Positions 45,106 through 53,927 of a stretch of 64,000 nt of DNA are shown here, piece after piece. The stretch covers positions 1 to 64,000 of the forward strand of contig NZ_AJLR01000120.1 of NCBI RefSeq assembly GCF_000307855.1, given 5' to 3'. The notes beneath the pieces are model-generated. The model made no database searches and was not told the DNA's origin. It worked only from the letters and a program-made list of their open reading frames with translations. The first letter of the stretch is position 1. The number at the start of each line of letters is the position of its first letter. A program made the position numbers and the translations under genes. Source of the DNA: Schinkia azotoformans LMG 9581 (lineage in GTDB: Bacteria > Bacillota > Bacilli > Bacillales > Bacillaceae_J).

Positions 45106-45897
45106 ATGGGAAACTATGAATCAATGGATCCGAAAGATATAAGGGAATTGATCCGAAAACAAGTAATTACTGGGTCGACAGCAGGCATGTCAAAAGGCTA
45201 TACACAGGCGAATTTAGTTATTTTAAAAAAAGAGCATGCCTTTGATTTTTTACTGTTTTGTCAACGGAATCCGAAGCCTTGTCCGTTGTTGGATGTGACA
45301 GAACCGGGCTCGTTTAGTCCTTCATTGATAGCGGAAGGGGCAGATATTCGGAAAGATATTCCGAAATATCGAATTTACCAGGATGGTGTATTTACCGAAG
45401 AAGTGGCCGATATAACGGAGTATTGGGAAGATGATATGGTCGGTTTTCTAATCGGATGTAGTTTTACCTTTGAAACGCCACTCCTAGAAAGCGGCATCCC
45501 AGTCCGCCATATCGAAGAAAACTGCAATGTACCGATGTACAAAACAAATATTCCGTGCCAAAAAGCAGGTATGTTTGAAGGGCCAACTGTTGTTAGTATG
45601 CGCCCGATGACACCAGTTGATGCTATCAGGGCAGTCCAGATTACGTCGCGTTTTCCAGCCGTTCATGGAGCGCCGATTCATATTGGTGATCCGAGTCTTA
45701 TAGGTATACCTGATATTTCAAAACCTGATTTTGGAGATGCTGTCACCATAAAAGAAGGAGAGATTCCGGTATTTTGGGCTTGTGGTGTTACTCCACAGGC
45801 TGTAGCAATGGAAAGCAAGCCATCGATTATGATTACGCATGGACCAGGCTGTATGTTTATCAGTGATATTAAAGATGAAAAATTTAGTGTGTTGTAG
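45106..45897 (+). CDS. DUF1445 family protein (YcsI-like putative hydro-lyase)
   Basis: This 263-aa protein belongs to the YcsI/DUF1445 family. It shows STAGMSKGYTQANLVIL, FLLFCQRNPKPCPLLDVTEPG, FLIGCSFTFETPLL and FWACGVTPQAVAMESKPSIMITHGPGCMFISDI. The family also occurs fused in vertebrate D-glutamate cyclase, linking it to 5-oxoproline chemistry, but its own reaction is not established. TGGGAGGAAG precedes the ATG. It ends the pxpA operon. Confidence 0.85.
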   Translation: MGNYESMDPKDIRELIRKQVITGSTAGMSKGYTQANLVILKKEHAFDFLLFCQRNPKPCPLLDVTEPGSFSPSLIAEGADIRKDIPKYRIYQDGVFTEEVADITEYWEDDMVGFLIGCSFTFETPLLESGIPVRHIEENCNVPMYKTNIPCQKAGMFEGPTVVSMRPMTPVDAIRAVQITSRFPAVHGAPIHIGDPSLIGIPDISKPDFGDAVTIKEGEIPVFWACGVTPQAVAMESKPSIMITHGPGCMFISDIKDEKFSVL

Positions 45898-45936
45898 AAA
45901 AAATGTCGAAGTGCTTGGCACTTCGACATTTTTAAA
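45898..45936. terminator. Bidirectional terminator after the DUF1445 gene
   Basis: AAAAATGTCGAAGTGC (45899-45914) is exactly complementary to GCACTTCGACATTTTT (45918-45933) with a 3-nt loop. It serves the + strand pxpA operon and the minus-strand remnant gene on the right. Confidence 0.9.
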
Positions 45937-45954
45937 ACATTTCGTTAATACTAC

Positions 45955-46712
45955 TTAAGAATAACTGTTTACAATTTTCTCTAAATGTTTTACCGTTGGC
46001 GTTAGGTTAGCAAAAAAATATGCTTCACGAAGCCTACGGGAAGATGCACATTCATTTAAATAGCCTGAACTACCACAGTGCAGCATATTAGCTTGAACAG
46101 CATCAAGAGTTAAATAAGCTATTTCAAGGCGAAGTTTGGCTATTTCCGTCCAATTAAACAGATCTTCTTCAAATAAAACTTCAATCTTCTTTTGAAATTG
46201 CTGAACCTCATTAAGAATGTGATATGCTTGTTTTTTCAAATAGCGATTACATCCATTTTGCCTCTGCTCAACATGATCAATTGAAGAAATTGATTCTTTT
46301 GTTACACCTACTCCAAGCGGGAGTTGGTATAGAACGAAGGTAGGGCGGATTGCCTTTACAAACTCATCTGCATCCTCTGATAACACCCATTCCTTTGGAA
46401 TAAATACATTGCTAAACTGGCAGGAATATGTTGCACTTCCGTTGACACCAAGGAATTCCACCTTGCCCTTCATCTTCAAACCTTCTATTTGACAAGGTAC
46501 GAAGCACATTACACGCTTATTTTCATTAACAGCTGCGACAACACCAATCCAATGATTTTCACCAAGATTTGATACTGCCGGTAATACACCAGAGAGGAAA
46601 TAACCCCCTTCTGTTGGTTCCGCACTCAAATGTAGGTCCTCTAGGCCCGCATAATATTTCATTGGGTTAGATAAACCGGTTGCAGCTAAAATCTCCCCAT
46701 TCTCCAGTAGTG
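45955..46712 (-). pseudogene. 5'-truncated acyl-CoA dehydrogenase-like flavoprotein gene
   Basis: The frame encodes the beta and C-terminal domains of an acyl-CoA dehydrogenase-like flavoprotein of the sulfur-scavenging monooxygenase type (ATGLSNPMKYYAGLEDLHL, LPAVSNLGENHW, FIPKEWVL). The homology begins near LLENGEILAATGLSNP and the first 100 or so residues are missing. No ATG with a ribosome site lies at that point; the first ATG (46662) is internal. Upstream the antisense strand already codes for another gene remnant, so this is the left flank of a deletion. Confidence 0.75.
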
Positions 46713-46719
46713 GTAAAAA

Positions 46720-46902
46720 TATATGAAAGTAGAAAAAGATGTTATAGATTTGTCCTTTAAATGGATTAAATATGATAATTTAAAAATTCAAGAAGAGGAT
46801 TATAAAGAATTAACAAATAGTCTTGTCGAGATGGGGTTACAGGAAAATCCACCCACGTTTGCAGACTTTGTTGATAATTCTTTAATCGATAAAGCGAAGT
46901 GA
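46720..46902 (+). pseudogene. C-terminal remnant of an ABC substrate-binding protein
   Basis: A 59-codon frame ending at 46902 (FKWIKYDNLKIQEEDYKEL and PPTFADFVDNSLIDKA) looks like the last part of an SsuA/NMT1-type solute-binding protein. Its stop lies 4 nt before the permease ATG, the normal operon spacing. A stop codon at 46714-46716 closes the frame upstream, and no signal peptide or ribosome site is present. It is therefore the right flank of the deletion that also truncated the neighbouring flavoprotein gene. Confidence 0.65.
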
Positions 46903-46906
46903 AAAA

Positions 46907-47671
46907 ATGATAAAGCTTAAAACTATTATTAATGCATTCATCGGTTTTAGTATTTTAATAATTATTTGGCAAATGATTATTATTATTGGACAGTATGATT
47001 CAGCTCTTTTTCCGTCACCATTACACGTGTGGGATGGATTGGTGTCACTTATCCAGGATGGGACAATGTTTACGAATATTCAAGTTAGCATCATGCGATT
47101 TTTGGTGGGGTACATTTCGGCTGTTTTAACTGCTGTTATTTTAGGGCTTATTCTTGGAAGAATTCCGATATTATGGGGCGTTATTGACCCAATTGCTCAA
47201 GTTTTGCGTCCAATTTCTCCAATTGCGTGGTCACCTTTTATTGTCCTATGGTTTGGTATTGGGGATATACCAGCTATTGTAATAATTTTTATTGCTGCCT
47301 TCTTTCCTGTGTTATTATCAACAGTGAGCGGTGTGAAAAAGGTTGATCAAACTTACTTGAAGGTCTCTCAAAATTTTGGCGTTAAGAAACTTGAATTATT
47401 ACGCAAGGTAATTTTTCCGGCTACATTTCCTTATATAGCAAATGGTCTCCATATTGCAGTAGGAACAGCTTGGATTTTCCTTGTTGCCGGTGAAATGGTT
47501 GGAGCTCAGTCAGGTCTCGGATATTTAATTGTGGATGCAAGAAATTCAATGAGACTTGATTTAGTGATGACCGGAATTTTATTAATCGGAATCGTTGGTT
47601 TACTCCTTGATAAAATTGTCGGGCTTTTTGAAAGCTGGATTAACCAAATCTGGGGGAGAGCTGATAATTAG
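46907..47671 (+). CDS. ABC transporter permease (SsuC/TauC type), orphaned
   Basis: This 254-aa membrane protein has about six helices and the EAA-loop region VDQTYLKVSQNFGVKKLELLRKVIFPATFPYIANG, typical of sulfonate/nitrate/taurine-type permeases. It appears intact, but the binding-protein gene before it is only a remnant and no ATPase gene follows (bioB comes next, on the other strand). The transporter is probably non-functional unless other loci supply partners. Confidence 0.82.
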   Translation: MIKLKTIINAFIGFSILIIIWQMIIIIGQYDSALFPSPLHVWDGLVSLIQDGTMFTNIQVSIMRFLVGYISAVLTAVILGLILGRIPILWGVIDPIAQVLRPISPIAWSPFIVLWFGIGDIPAIVIIFIAAFFPVLLSTVSGVKKVDQTYLKVSQNFGVKKLELLRKVIFPATFPYIANGLHIAVGTAWIFLVAGEMVGAQSGLGYLIVDARNSMRLDLVMTGILLIGIVGLLLDKIVGLFESWINQIWGRADN

Positions 47672-47695
47672 GAGAACTGGAACCTAAAAAGAGTG

Positions 47696-47732
47696 AAAGC
47701 AAGGAACTGGTTGGCTTCCTTGCTTTTTTACC
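47696..47732. terminator. Terminator between the permease gene and bioB
   Basis: AAAGCAAGGAA (47696-47706) pairs with TTCCTTGCTTT (47716-47726) and is followed by further T residues. It probably ends both convergent transcripts. Confidence 0.85.
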
Positions 47733-47739
47733 TGAAAAA

Positions 47740-48738
47740 TTATTCTAAACCAGCTTCAACCAGCTCTTGCACCATATCAATCTCAAATCCTAAATCAACT
47801 AACATTTGATGGTCAGCTGTACTTTCAGCCCCCTGTGTAGTTAAATAATCTCCAACAAAAATAGAATTTGCTGCATATAATCCTAGAGGCTGTAAGCTTC
47901 GTAAATTTACTTCCCTGCCACCAGAAATCCGGATTTCTTTATTGGGATTAATGAATCTAAACAATGCTAATACTTTTAAACAATATCTAGGATTCAAATC
48001 CTTAGTTCTTTCCAACGGAGTTCCATCAATGGCATGAAGAAAGTTTACCGGAATTGAATCAGCACCAATCGCCTTTGCATTTCGTGCCATACTGATTACA
48101 TCATTTTTTGTTTCTCGCATTCCCACGATAACACCTGAGCATGGTGAAATCCCCGCTTCTTTGATCATATTGACGGTATTAACTCGATCATCAAAAGTAT
48201 GCGAAGTAGTGATGGCTTCATGGTGTTCTCTTGATGTGTTGAGGTTGTGATTATATCTGTCAACTCCAGCATCCTTCAATCTTTTAGCTTGTTCCGGCTT
48301 CAAAATACCAAGGCACGCACAAACTTTTAGATTGTAATTCTCTTTAATTTCTTTAACCGTTTCGACGACAGTGTCTACCTCTCGGTCACTTGGCCCCCGA
48401 CCACTTGCAACAATGCAGTATGTACCCACATTTAATTTATTAGCTTGGTCTGCCCCCTTTAACAATGATTCCCTATCTAACATATAGTATTTTTCAATTG
48501 GTGCATCGGAAACGGATGATTGTGAGCAATACCCACAATTTTCAGAGCAGTTACCTGACTTTGCATTCATGATCATATTCAATTTTACCTTTGTTCCATA
48601 GAAATGCTTACGAACTTGAAATGCTCCATGAAGCAACTGCAATAAGTCCTCATCTGGGCATTCTAGTATTGACAATGCCTCCTGATCCGTGATTTCTTCT
48701 CCTTTAATAACACGTTCAGCTAATTGAGTCCAATCCAT
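47740..48738 (-). CDS. bioB: Biotin synthase BioB
   Basis: This 332-aa radical-SAM enzyme inserts sulfur into dethiobiotin. The [4Fe-4S] motif is CSENCGYCSQ; KVCACLGIL, RYNHNLNTS and RISGGREVNLRSLQPLGL line the active site and second cluster. AGAGGAGGATTTTAC precedes the ATG. Its promoter is overlapped by a BirA box, and it diverges from bioY-bioD-bioA. Confidence 0.97.
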   Translation of the reverse strand: MDWTQLAERVIKGEEITDQEALSILECPDEDLLQLLHGAFQVRKHFYGTKVKLNMIMNAKSGNCSENCGYCSQSSVSDAPIEKYYMLDRESLLKGADQANKLNVGTYCIVASGRGPSDREVDTVVETVKEIKENYNLKVCACLGILKPEQAKRLKDAGVDRYNHNLNTSREHHEAITTSHTFDDRVNTVNMIKEAGISPCSGVIVGMRETKNDVISMARNAKAIGADSIPVNFLHAIDGTPLERTKDLNPRYCLKVLALFRFINPNKEIRISGGREVNLRSLQPLGLYAANSIFVGDYLTTQGAESTADHQMLVDLGFEIDMVQELVEAGLE

Positions 48739-48763
48739 GTAAAATCCTCCTCTTTTTTATTTG

Positions 48764-48801
48764 TGTCAACTAATTGTAATTTAAAGTTAACATTTTGTAA
48801 A
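48764..48801 (-). promoter_or_regulatory. bioB promoter with BirA operator
   Basis: On the minus strand TTTACA (48801-48796), a 17-nt spacer and TACAAT (48778-48773) form a good SigA promoter. The BirA-type inverted repeat TGTTAAC-N15-GTTGACA (48764-48792) covers the spacer and the -10. Biotinylated BirA bound here should repress bioB when biotin is sufficient. Confidence 0.85.
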
Positions 48802-48887
48802 TTAGAAGATTTGAAAGATTTAATAATATTGGGGGTGTATTTTTAAATGATTACTTTACAATCGGTTTTACATATGCGAGAATATTC

Positions 48888-48926
48888 TTGAATTTAATGT
48901 TAACCTAAAATTAATTTAGGTTAACA
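48888..48926 (+). promoter_or_regulatory. bioYDA promoter with BirA operator
   Basis: TGTTAAC-N15-GTTAACA (48898-48926) is a near-perfect BirA box; the arms extend through CCTAAA/TTTAGG. A candidate promoter, TTGAAT (48888-48893) with TTAATT (48911-48916) at 17 nt, is overlapped in the same way as at bioB. The two operators have identical 29-nt length. Confidence 0.85.
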
Positions 48927-48941
48927 AAAAGGAGAGGAATT

Positions 48942-49523
48942 ATGGTAAATTCTAAGACAAGAAATATTGTATTATGTGGATTATTTACAGCCTTAATGGC
49001 AGTCGGAGCAAATGTTTCGCCTTTTCTAACAATAGGTGGAGTACCCATTACATTACAGCTTATGTTTGCCATTTTGGCCGGGGGGATCTTAGGAAGTCGA
49101 TTAGGTACACTTGCGATGCTAACTTATATGCTTGTTGGATTAGTTGGTGTACCTGTATTTGCGCAGTTTAAAGGAGGACCTGCACAATTACTTAGTCCAA
49201 CATTTGGATTTATTATCTCATTTATTTTTGTCGCTTATGTAACTGGAAAACTAATTGCAGACCAAAAATCAGTTACTAAAAAAAACTATATCGGAGCGGG
49301 TTTTCTAAGTGTTTTCTGTAATTACATTATTGGAACCAATATGATGTATTTAGCTTTCAAAATGTGGGCAGCTGCACCTGATGGGTTTAGTTATACGATG
49401 GCATGGGGATGGATGGTAGTCTATTTACCATTGGATATAGTCGTTACAACTGTATCACTAGTTGTCTTGCCAAAAGTACGCACAGCTTTAAAAAGAACTT
49501 ATACACCTACAATTGATGTGTAA
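48942..49523 (+). CDS. bioY: Biotin ECF transporter S component BioY
   Basis: This 193-aa membrane protein captures biotin for an ECF transporter. It has six hydrophobic helices and the BioY segments FTALMAVGANVSPFLTIGGVPITLQ and GGPAQLLSPTFGFIISF. AAAGGAGAGG precedes the ATG. No EcfAT genes are nearby, so it must use the shared ECF module encoded elsewhere. Confidence 0.93.
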   Translation: MVNSKTRNIVLCGLFTALMAVGANVSPFLTIGGVPITLQLMFAILAGGILGSRLGTLAMLTYMLVGLVGVPVFAQFKGGPAQLLSPTFGFIISFIFVAYVTGKLIADQKSVTKKNYIGAGFLSVFCNYIIGTNMMYLAFKMWAAAPDGFSYTMAWGWMVVYLPLDIVVTTVSLVVLPKVRTALKRTYTPTIDV

Positions 49524-49551
49524 GAGATTCTAGGAAAAAAGAAGGGATTAT

Positions 49552-50244
49552 ATGGCACAACATTTTTGGATAGTGGGAACCGATACAGATGTGGGGAAAA
49601 CGCTAGTAACAGTATACTTTATGCGATGTTTTCAGATGAAGGGGAAAAATGTCATACCCTATAAGCCTGTTCAAACTGGGATTATAACAGAAAATAACAA
49701 GTCCTATTATGGGGATACAACATTCTATCAATCTTTAAGTGAAGCGAATTTAATAGAAAGACATTTAAATAGTTATTCTTTTAAAGAGTCAGCATCCCCT
49801 CATTATGCGGCGATGCTGGAAGATTCAGAAATAAAAGGAGAAGTCATATTAGAACACATTAAAAAATTAAAAACTATGTATGACTTTCTGATTTGTGAAG
49901 GAGCTGGTGGATTATACGTACCATTAGAGGAGCAACGAGACTATTATTTTCTTCATCTGATTAAGCAATCACAGTTGCCGGTGGTTTTGGTTACTCGAAC
50001 AAAAGTAGGGACAATCAACCATACTTTACTTTCGCTGGAGGCCCTTAAAATGCAAGATATTCCAATTGTAGGAATTGTTTTCAATGGGTTTGAAGGAACT
50101 AATCTTGAAATGAATAATATAGCTACAATTCAGAACTTCGCAAACTTACCTTATCTTATCATTCCAAAATTAAAAAATCTGTCCGATTTAAAAGATATTC
50201 AGATTGAAACTGACAAATTTTTTGAAAGGTTGATGAGCCTATGA
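49552..50244 (+). CDS. bioD: Dethiobiotin synthetase BioD
   Basis: This 230-aa ATP-dependent carboxylase closes the ureido ring of dethiobiotin. The P-loop is [17 protein letters not shown], with PYKPVQTG and [14 protein letters not shown] as the conserved substrate segments. The start lies 28 nt after bioY. The end overlaps bioA by 4 nt. Confidence 0.94.
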   Translation: MAQHFWIVGTDTDVGKTLVTVYFMRCFQMKGKNVIPYKPVQTGIITENNKSYYGDTTFYQSLSEANLIERHLNSYSFKESASPHYAAMLEDSEIKGEVILEHIKKLKTMYDFLICEGAGGLYVPLEEQRDYYFLHLIKQSQLPVVLVTRTKVGTINHTLLSLEALKMQDIPIVGIVFNGFEGTNLEMNNIATIQNFANLPYLIIPKLKNLSDLKDIQIETDKFFERLMSL

Positions 50245-51602
50245 TTTCTATGATTTCAAACCTACAAAAACGAGACTTACAGCATGTTTGGCATCCCTGT
50301 TCGCAGATGAAGGATTATGAAGATTTACCGCCCATTGTGATCAAAAGCGGGAAAGGGATTTATTTGTATGATGAAAATGGAAAGCAATATATAGACGCTG
50401 TTTCTTCTTGGTGGGTAAATTTATTTGGACATTGTAACGAACGAATTAGTACTGCCTTAGTCAACCAAGCATTTCAATTAGAACATGCGATATTTGCTAA
50501 CTTTACACATGAACCAGCCATTTTTCTTGCCGAAAAACTTGTAAAAATCACTCCGAATGGTTTAAAGAAAGTATTCTTTGCTGATAACGGTTCATCCGCA
50601 ATAGAGGTAGCCTTAAAAATGAGCTTTCAATATCATATGCAAAAAGATAAGCGGAAGAAAAAACGCTTTCTGGCTTTAACAGACGCTTATCATGGTGAAA
50701 CCCTTGGAGCTCTTTCTGTTGGAGGTGTGGGTCTGTATAATGATGTTTTTCGACCGCTTTTACTAGATACGGAACGAGCACAAGGGCCGGATTGTTTTAG
50801 ATGTCCGTTTAACGATAGACCAGATCACTGCAGTGCACCATGTTTATCATTTATTGAGGAAAAATTAGAATTATATCATGAAGAAATAACTGCAATTATA
50901 ATAGAACCTTTAATACAAGCGGCGGCAGGGATGAAAATGTATCCGCCTTCTTATCTAAAGAAATTAAAGGAGCTATGTTTGCAATATGATGTACATCTTA
51001 TTGCGGATGAAATAGCAGTGGGGTTTGGCAGAACAGGGACGATGTTTGCCTGTGAACAAGCTGGCATTACCCCTGACTTTATGTGTTTATCAAAAGGATT
51101 AACGGGGGGATATCTACCATTATCCGTTGTATTAACCACGGATGATGTATATCAGGCCTTCTATGATGACTATCATACTATGAAAGCATTTTTGCATTCA
51201 CATAGTTACACTGGCAATCCGCTAGCTTGTCGAGTGGCCTTAGAGGTCCTGCAAATTTTTGAAGAAGATGATTACATCGAGCAGATCCGAGGGAAAAGTA
51301 CATATATGGATAAGTTAGCTACTGGAGTATTCAATCATCAGGCGTATGTAGGTGAATACAGACAAACGGGGATGGTTGGCGCAATCGAATTAGTGAAAGA
51401 CAAAGAGACAAAGGAACCTTTCCCAAGTGAAGAGAGAATCGGTTATAAAATTTATCAAATTGCATTAGAAAATGGACTGCTCTTAAGGCCATTAGGCAAC
51501 GTCCTTTATTTTATGCCGCCATATGTGATAACAAAAGAAGAAATAAAAACGATGATTGAAAAAACAAATAAGGCCATACAGGAGTTTTTTTGTACAAGAT
51601 AG
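50241..51602 (+). CDS. bioA: Adenosylmethionine-8-amino-7-oxononanoate aminotransferase BioA
   Basis: This 453-aa PLP enzyme converts KAPA to DAPA. It has [17 protein letters not shown] at the N-terminus, the phosphate-binding [11 protein letters not shown], and the PLP lysine in [11 protein letters not shown]. Two ATGs (50241 and 50250) could serve as the start. The genes for KAPA synthesis (bioF) and pimeloyl activation (bioW or bioI) are not in this window. Confidence 0.94.
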   Translation: MISMISNLQKRDLQHVWHPCSQMKDYEDLPPIVIKSGKGIYLYDENGKQYIDAVSSWWVNLFGHCNERISTALVNQAFQLEHAIFANFTHEPAIFLAEKLVKITPNGLKKVFFADNGSSAIEVALKMSFQYHMQKDKRKKKRFLALTDAYHGETLGALSVGGVGLYNDVFRPLLLDTERAQGPDCFRCPFNDRPDHCSAPCLSFIEEKLELYHEEITAIIIEPLIQAAAGMKMYPPSYLKKLKELCLQYDVHLIADEIAVGFGRTGTMFACEQAGITPDFMCLSKGLTGGYLPLSVVLTTDDVYQAFYDDYHTMKAFLHSHSYTGNPLACRVALEVLQIFEEDDYIEQIRGKSTYMDKLATGVFNHQAYVGEYRQTGMVGAIELVKDKETKEPFPSEERIGYKIYQIALENGLLLRPLGNVLYFMPPYVITKEEIKTMIEKTNKAIQEFFCTR

Positions 51603-51662
51603 TTGAAAAACAAAAGCTATTTTCCTGCATTATGTAGGTTTAAATCAACAAATCCGCCGGGT

Positions 51663-51668
51663 TATAAT
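51663..51668 (+). promoter_or_regulatory. Candidate -10 box of the thiolase gene
   Basis: A consensus TATAAT lies 37 nt before the chosen thiolase start, within the 100-nt gap after bioA. The -35 region at 17-18 nt spacing (TTTAAA/TTAAAT) is weak. It suggests the thiolase has its own promoter. Confidence 0.4.
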
Positions 51669-51704
51669 GAATTTACAGAAAATTATTAAAATGAGGTGGA
51701 TAAA

Positions 51705-52880
51705 TTGAAAGAGATCGTTTTATTAGAAGGATCAAGAACACCATTTACGGAGATTTCCGGTTCATTTCGCGAGATTAAGGCAACTGATTTAGGGGCAATA
51801 GCAGCAAGGGAGGCTATCAAAAAGGCGAATATTACTCTAGAGGAAATTGATCAAGTAGTGTTTGGAAATGTACAGCAGTCAAGTAAGGATGCACATTTAT
51901 TAGCAAGACATGTAGGTTTAAAAGCAGGTACTCCAATTAACGTTCCTGCATTAACAATCAATCGCCTTTGTGGTTCAGGACTTGAATCCATTTTAACTTC
52001 GGCAAGATATATTTTAACAGGAGAAGCTAATGTTGCACTTGCTGGTGGGGCAGAAAACATGAGCCAGGTGCCACATGTCATTCCTGGTATGAGGTGGGGG
52101 AAGCCACTAGGTCCCTTAGTTGTAGAGGATTGGGTGTTTGATGGTCTTTATGATACTTACGGAGACTGTACAATGGCAGATACAGCTGAAAACTTGGCTG
52201 AAAAATACGGTTTAACAAGAGAAGAAATTGATCAACACGCACTTTCAAGTCATGAACGCGCGATTCAAGCTAGAGAAAAGGGTTATTTACAAGAAGAGAT
52301 TGTTCCAGTAACGGTCAAGGGTAGAAAAGGTGATATCGTAATTGAACACGATGAACATATTCGAAATACAAGCCTAGAGCAGTTAGCAAAGCTAAAACCG
52401 CGTTTCCGTGAAGGTGGTGTTGTGACACCTGGTAATGCAAGTGGCATGGTTGATGGTGGAGCTGCTGTTGTTCTTACATCAAGTGATTATGCTGAAAAAA
52501 GAGGATTAAAACCGATTGCCCGTTTAGTGTCTTGGGAAGTAGTTGGTGTTGAACCAAAGTACATGGGAATTGGACCTGTACAAGCTATTCAAGGAGCATT
52601 GAAAAAAGCAAATCTAACTGTGGCAGACCTTGATTTAATTGAAATTAACGAGGCATTCTCCGCACAATATTTAGCATGTCAAAAAGAATTAGGGTTTGAT
52701 CTTGAAAAAGGCAACGTAAATGGTGGTGCGGTTGCGATTGGTCATCCACTTGCGGCAAGTGGTACCAGAATTACAACAGCACTTGTTTATGAATTAAGAA
52801 GAAGAAATAAGAAATATGGTGCTTCAGCTGTTTGTATTGGCGGGGGCCAAGGCATTGCAGCAATTTGGGAAGCATTGTAA
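51705..52880 (+). CDS. Acetyl-CoA acetyltransferase (thiolase family)
   Basis: This 391-aa thiolase has the acyl-accepting Cys in NRLCGSGLESI, GHPLAASGTR with the catalytic His, and the second Cys in CIGGGQGIA. It can condense or cleave acyl-CoA chains; the exact role (beta-oxidation or acetoacetyl-CoA formation) is not clear. I chose the TTG at 51705, 5 nt after GAGGTGG, rather than an in-frame GTG at 51696 that lies inside the ribosome site. Confidence 0.92.
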   Translation: MKEIVLLEGSRTPFTEISGSFREIKATDLGAIAAREAIKKANITLEEIDQVVFGNVQQSSKDAHLLARHVGLKAGTPINVPALTINRLCGSGLESILTSARYILTGEANVALAGGAENMSQVPHVIPGMRWGKPLGPLVVEDWVFDGLYDTYGDCTMADTAENLAEKYGLTREEIDQHALSSHERAIQAREKGYLQEEIVPVTVKGRKGDIVIEHDEHIRNTSLEQLAKLKPRFREGGVVTPGNASGMVDGGAAVVLTSSDYAEKRGLKPIARLVSWEVVGVEPKYMGIGPVQAIQGALKKANLTVADLDLIEINEAFSAQYLACQKELGFDLEKGNVNGGAVAIGHPLAASGTRITTALVYELRRRNKKYGASAVCIGGGQGIAAIWEAL

Positions 52881-52942
52881 ATAGCACAAAAATAGAATTA
52901 TATCAAATTTTGTATGCAATTTAGCCTATAGCAACAGGCCAT

Positions 52943-52993
52943 AAAAGGCACAATGAGCAGTTAAGTTAGTATCTGCAAATTAGTGCCTTTTTC
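52943..52993 (+). terminator. Terminator of the thiolase gene
   Basis: AAAAGGCAC (52943-52951) pairs with GTGCCTTTTT (52983-52992), with an inner GCAG/CTGC stem. The T run follows directly. Confidence 0.75.
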
Positions 52994-53007
52994 GTCATAA
53001 CTTCAAT

Positions 53008-53150
53008 TTACTTCACAAACTCCCTAAATTCATTAACCAATTGCTTTACTCCATTATAAAGAATCGCTCCATCAATACCGCCTAGGAGAAATTTGAATCC
53101 CATATTTAAAGTTTGCCCCTGTGTGGGGTTAGTGCTGTGTTCATTTATCA
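53008..53150 (-). pseudogene. C-terminal remnant of an HpcH/HpaI-type aldolase gene
   Basis: The minus strand encodes about 47 residues ending at a stop at 53010-53008, containing GQTLNMGFKFLLGGIDGAIL and VNEFREFVK. This resembles the C-terminal barrel strand and tail of HpcH/HpaI-type aldolases. A stop codon closes the frame upstream and no start or ribosome site is seen, so it appears to be a decayed fragment. The family match is from short motifs only. Confidence 0.4.
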
Positions 53151-53219
53151 GCTAATGATACGAAGAAGAAACTTGGTGATTAAGCAACAACTGGAGGTTG
53201 GTCGGGATTGAAGTAAAGA

Positions 53220-53250
53220 AAGCAGGGAAGTAAATGATGCTCGCCTGCTT
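53220..53250 (-). terminator. Terminator of the CWC protein gene
   Basis: AAGCAGG (53220-53226) pairs with CCTGCTT (53244-53250). On the minus strand the stem is followed by TCTTTACTTC. It lies just past the CWC gene stop. Confidence 0.5.
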
Positions 53251-53253
53251 CCA

Positions 53254-53454
53254 TTATTGTATACTTATTTGTTTTGCGAATTTTTCCAAACAATCTTTAC
53301 AAATACATGCTTTGCGGAGTTTTTCCTCTGGTATCAGGTCAAAGATTTCCTGAGGAAATGCCTCTGTACTGCACCAACATGTTGACTCTCTTAATTCATT
53401 CCCACATTGATTGTCTTGCCCACAAATCGGACACTTTTTTGGATTGATCTCCAT
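53254..53454 (-). CDS. Cysteine-rich CWC family protein
   Basis: This 66-aa protein has nine cysteines in CPICGQDNQC, ESTCWC and ACICKDCLEKF arrangements, matching the small cysteine-rich CWC family. It probably binds zinc; its function is unknown. AGGTGTATAA lies before the ATG on the minus strand, with a good GGGAGGTG site. Confidence 0.85.
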   Translation of the reverse strand: MEINPKKCPICGQDNQCGNELRESTCWCSTEAFPQEIFDLIPEEKLRKACICKDCLEKFAKQISIQ

Positions 53455-53489
53455 TTATTTATACACCTCCCAATAGAATAGTAATTTAA

Positions 53490-53927
53490 TTATTTCAGAG
53501 ACTTTTTAAATACAAAACTAACTTTATCGTAATTCATTTTTTCTTCGTAAAAGCGGTGGGCGTCTGTTCGTTGTAGGCCAGATGACAATGCAACTGCTTC
53601 ATAATGATTGGCTTTTGCCCATTCGTGGACATGCGACAGGAGTTTTTCTCCATAGCCCTTGGAGCGCGTAGTTGAGTCAGTAACTAAATCGCAAATCCAG
53701 ATGTATTTACCATAATACAGCGTGATCATTGGTTGAAAACCGACAACGGCAACGATTTCTCCATTATCATATAGGGCAAACATACGATAATCTTCTTTTT
53801 CCTGCGCTTCGTTAACTAAGGTAAGATAAGTCGCCTCATTTAAATGAGTTCGAAGCTGCTTCATTACTGGAAAGGCCTGAAGAATTTCTTCTTGGGTTTG
53901 TAGTTCTTTTATCATTAGGGTATCCAT
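53490..53927 (-). CDS. GNAT-family N-acetyltransferase
   Basis: This 145-aa protein has the GNAT acetyl-CoA loop in [18 protein letters not shown], where RSKGYG is the Q/RxxGxG/A motif, and C-terminal [19 protein letters not shown]. The acceptor is unknown. AAAGGAGCCACC precedes the ATG. Confidence 0.88.
   Translation of the reverse strand: MDTLMIKELQTQEEILQAFPVMKQLRTHLNEATYLTLVNEAQEKEDYRMFALYDNGEIVAVVGFQPMITLYYGKYIWICDLVTDSTTRSKGYGEKLLSHVHEWAKANHYEAVALSSGLQRTDAHRFYEEKMNYDKVSFVFKKSLK

Noticed and set aside
45955-46662. Treating the flavoprotein fragment as an intact 235-aa gene starting at 46662
   Set aside because: The ATG lies inside the conserved ATGLSNPMK motif and has no ribosome site, and homologous coding continues upstream until the junction.
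48942-51602. bioYDA as a fully self-sufficient biotin pathway
   Set aside because: bioF and pimeloyl-supply genes are not present in the window, so only the late steps and uptake can be claimed.
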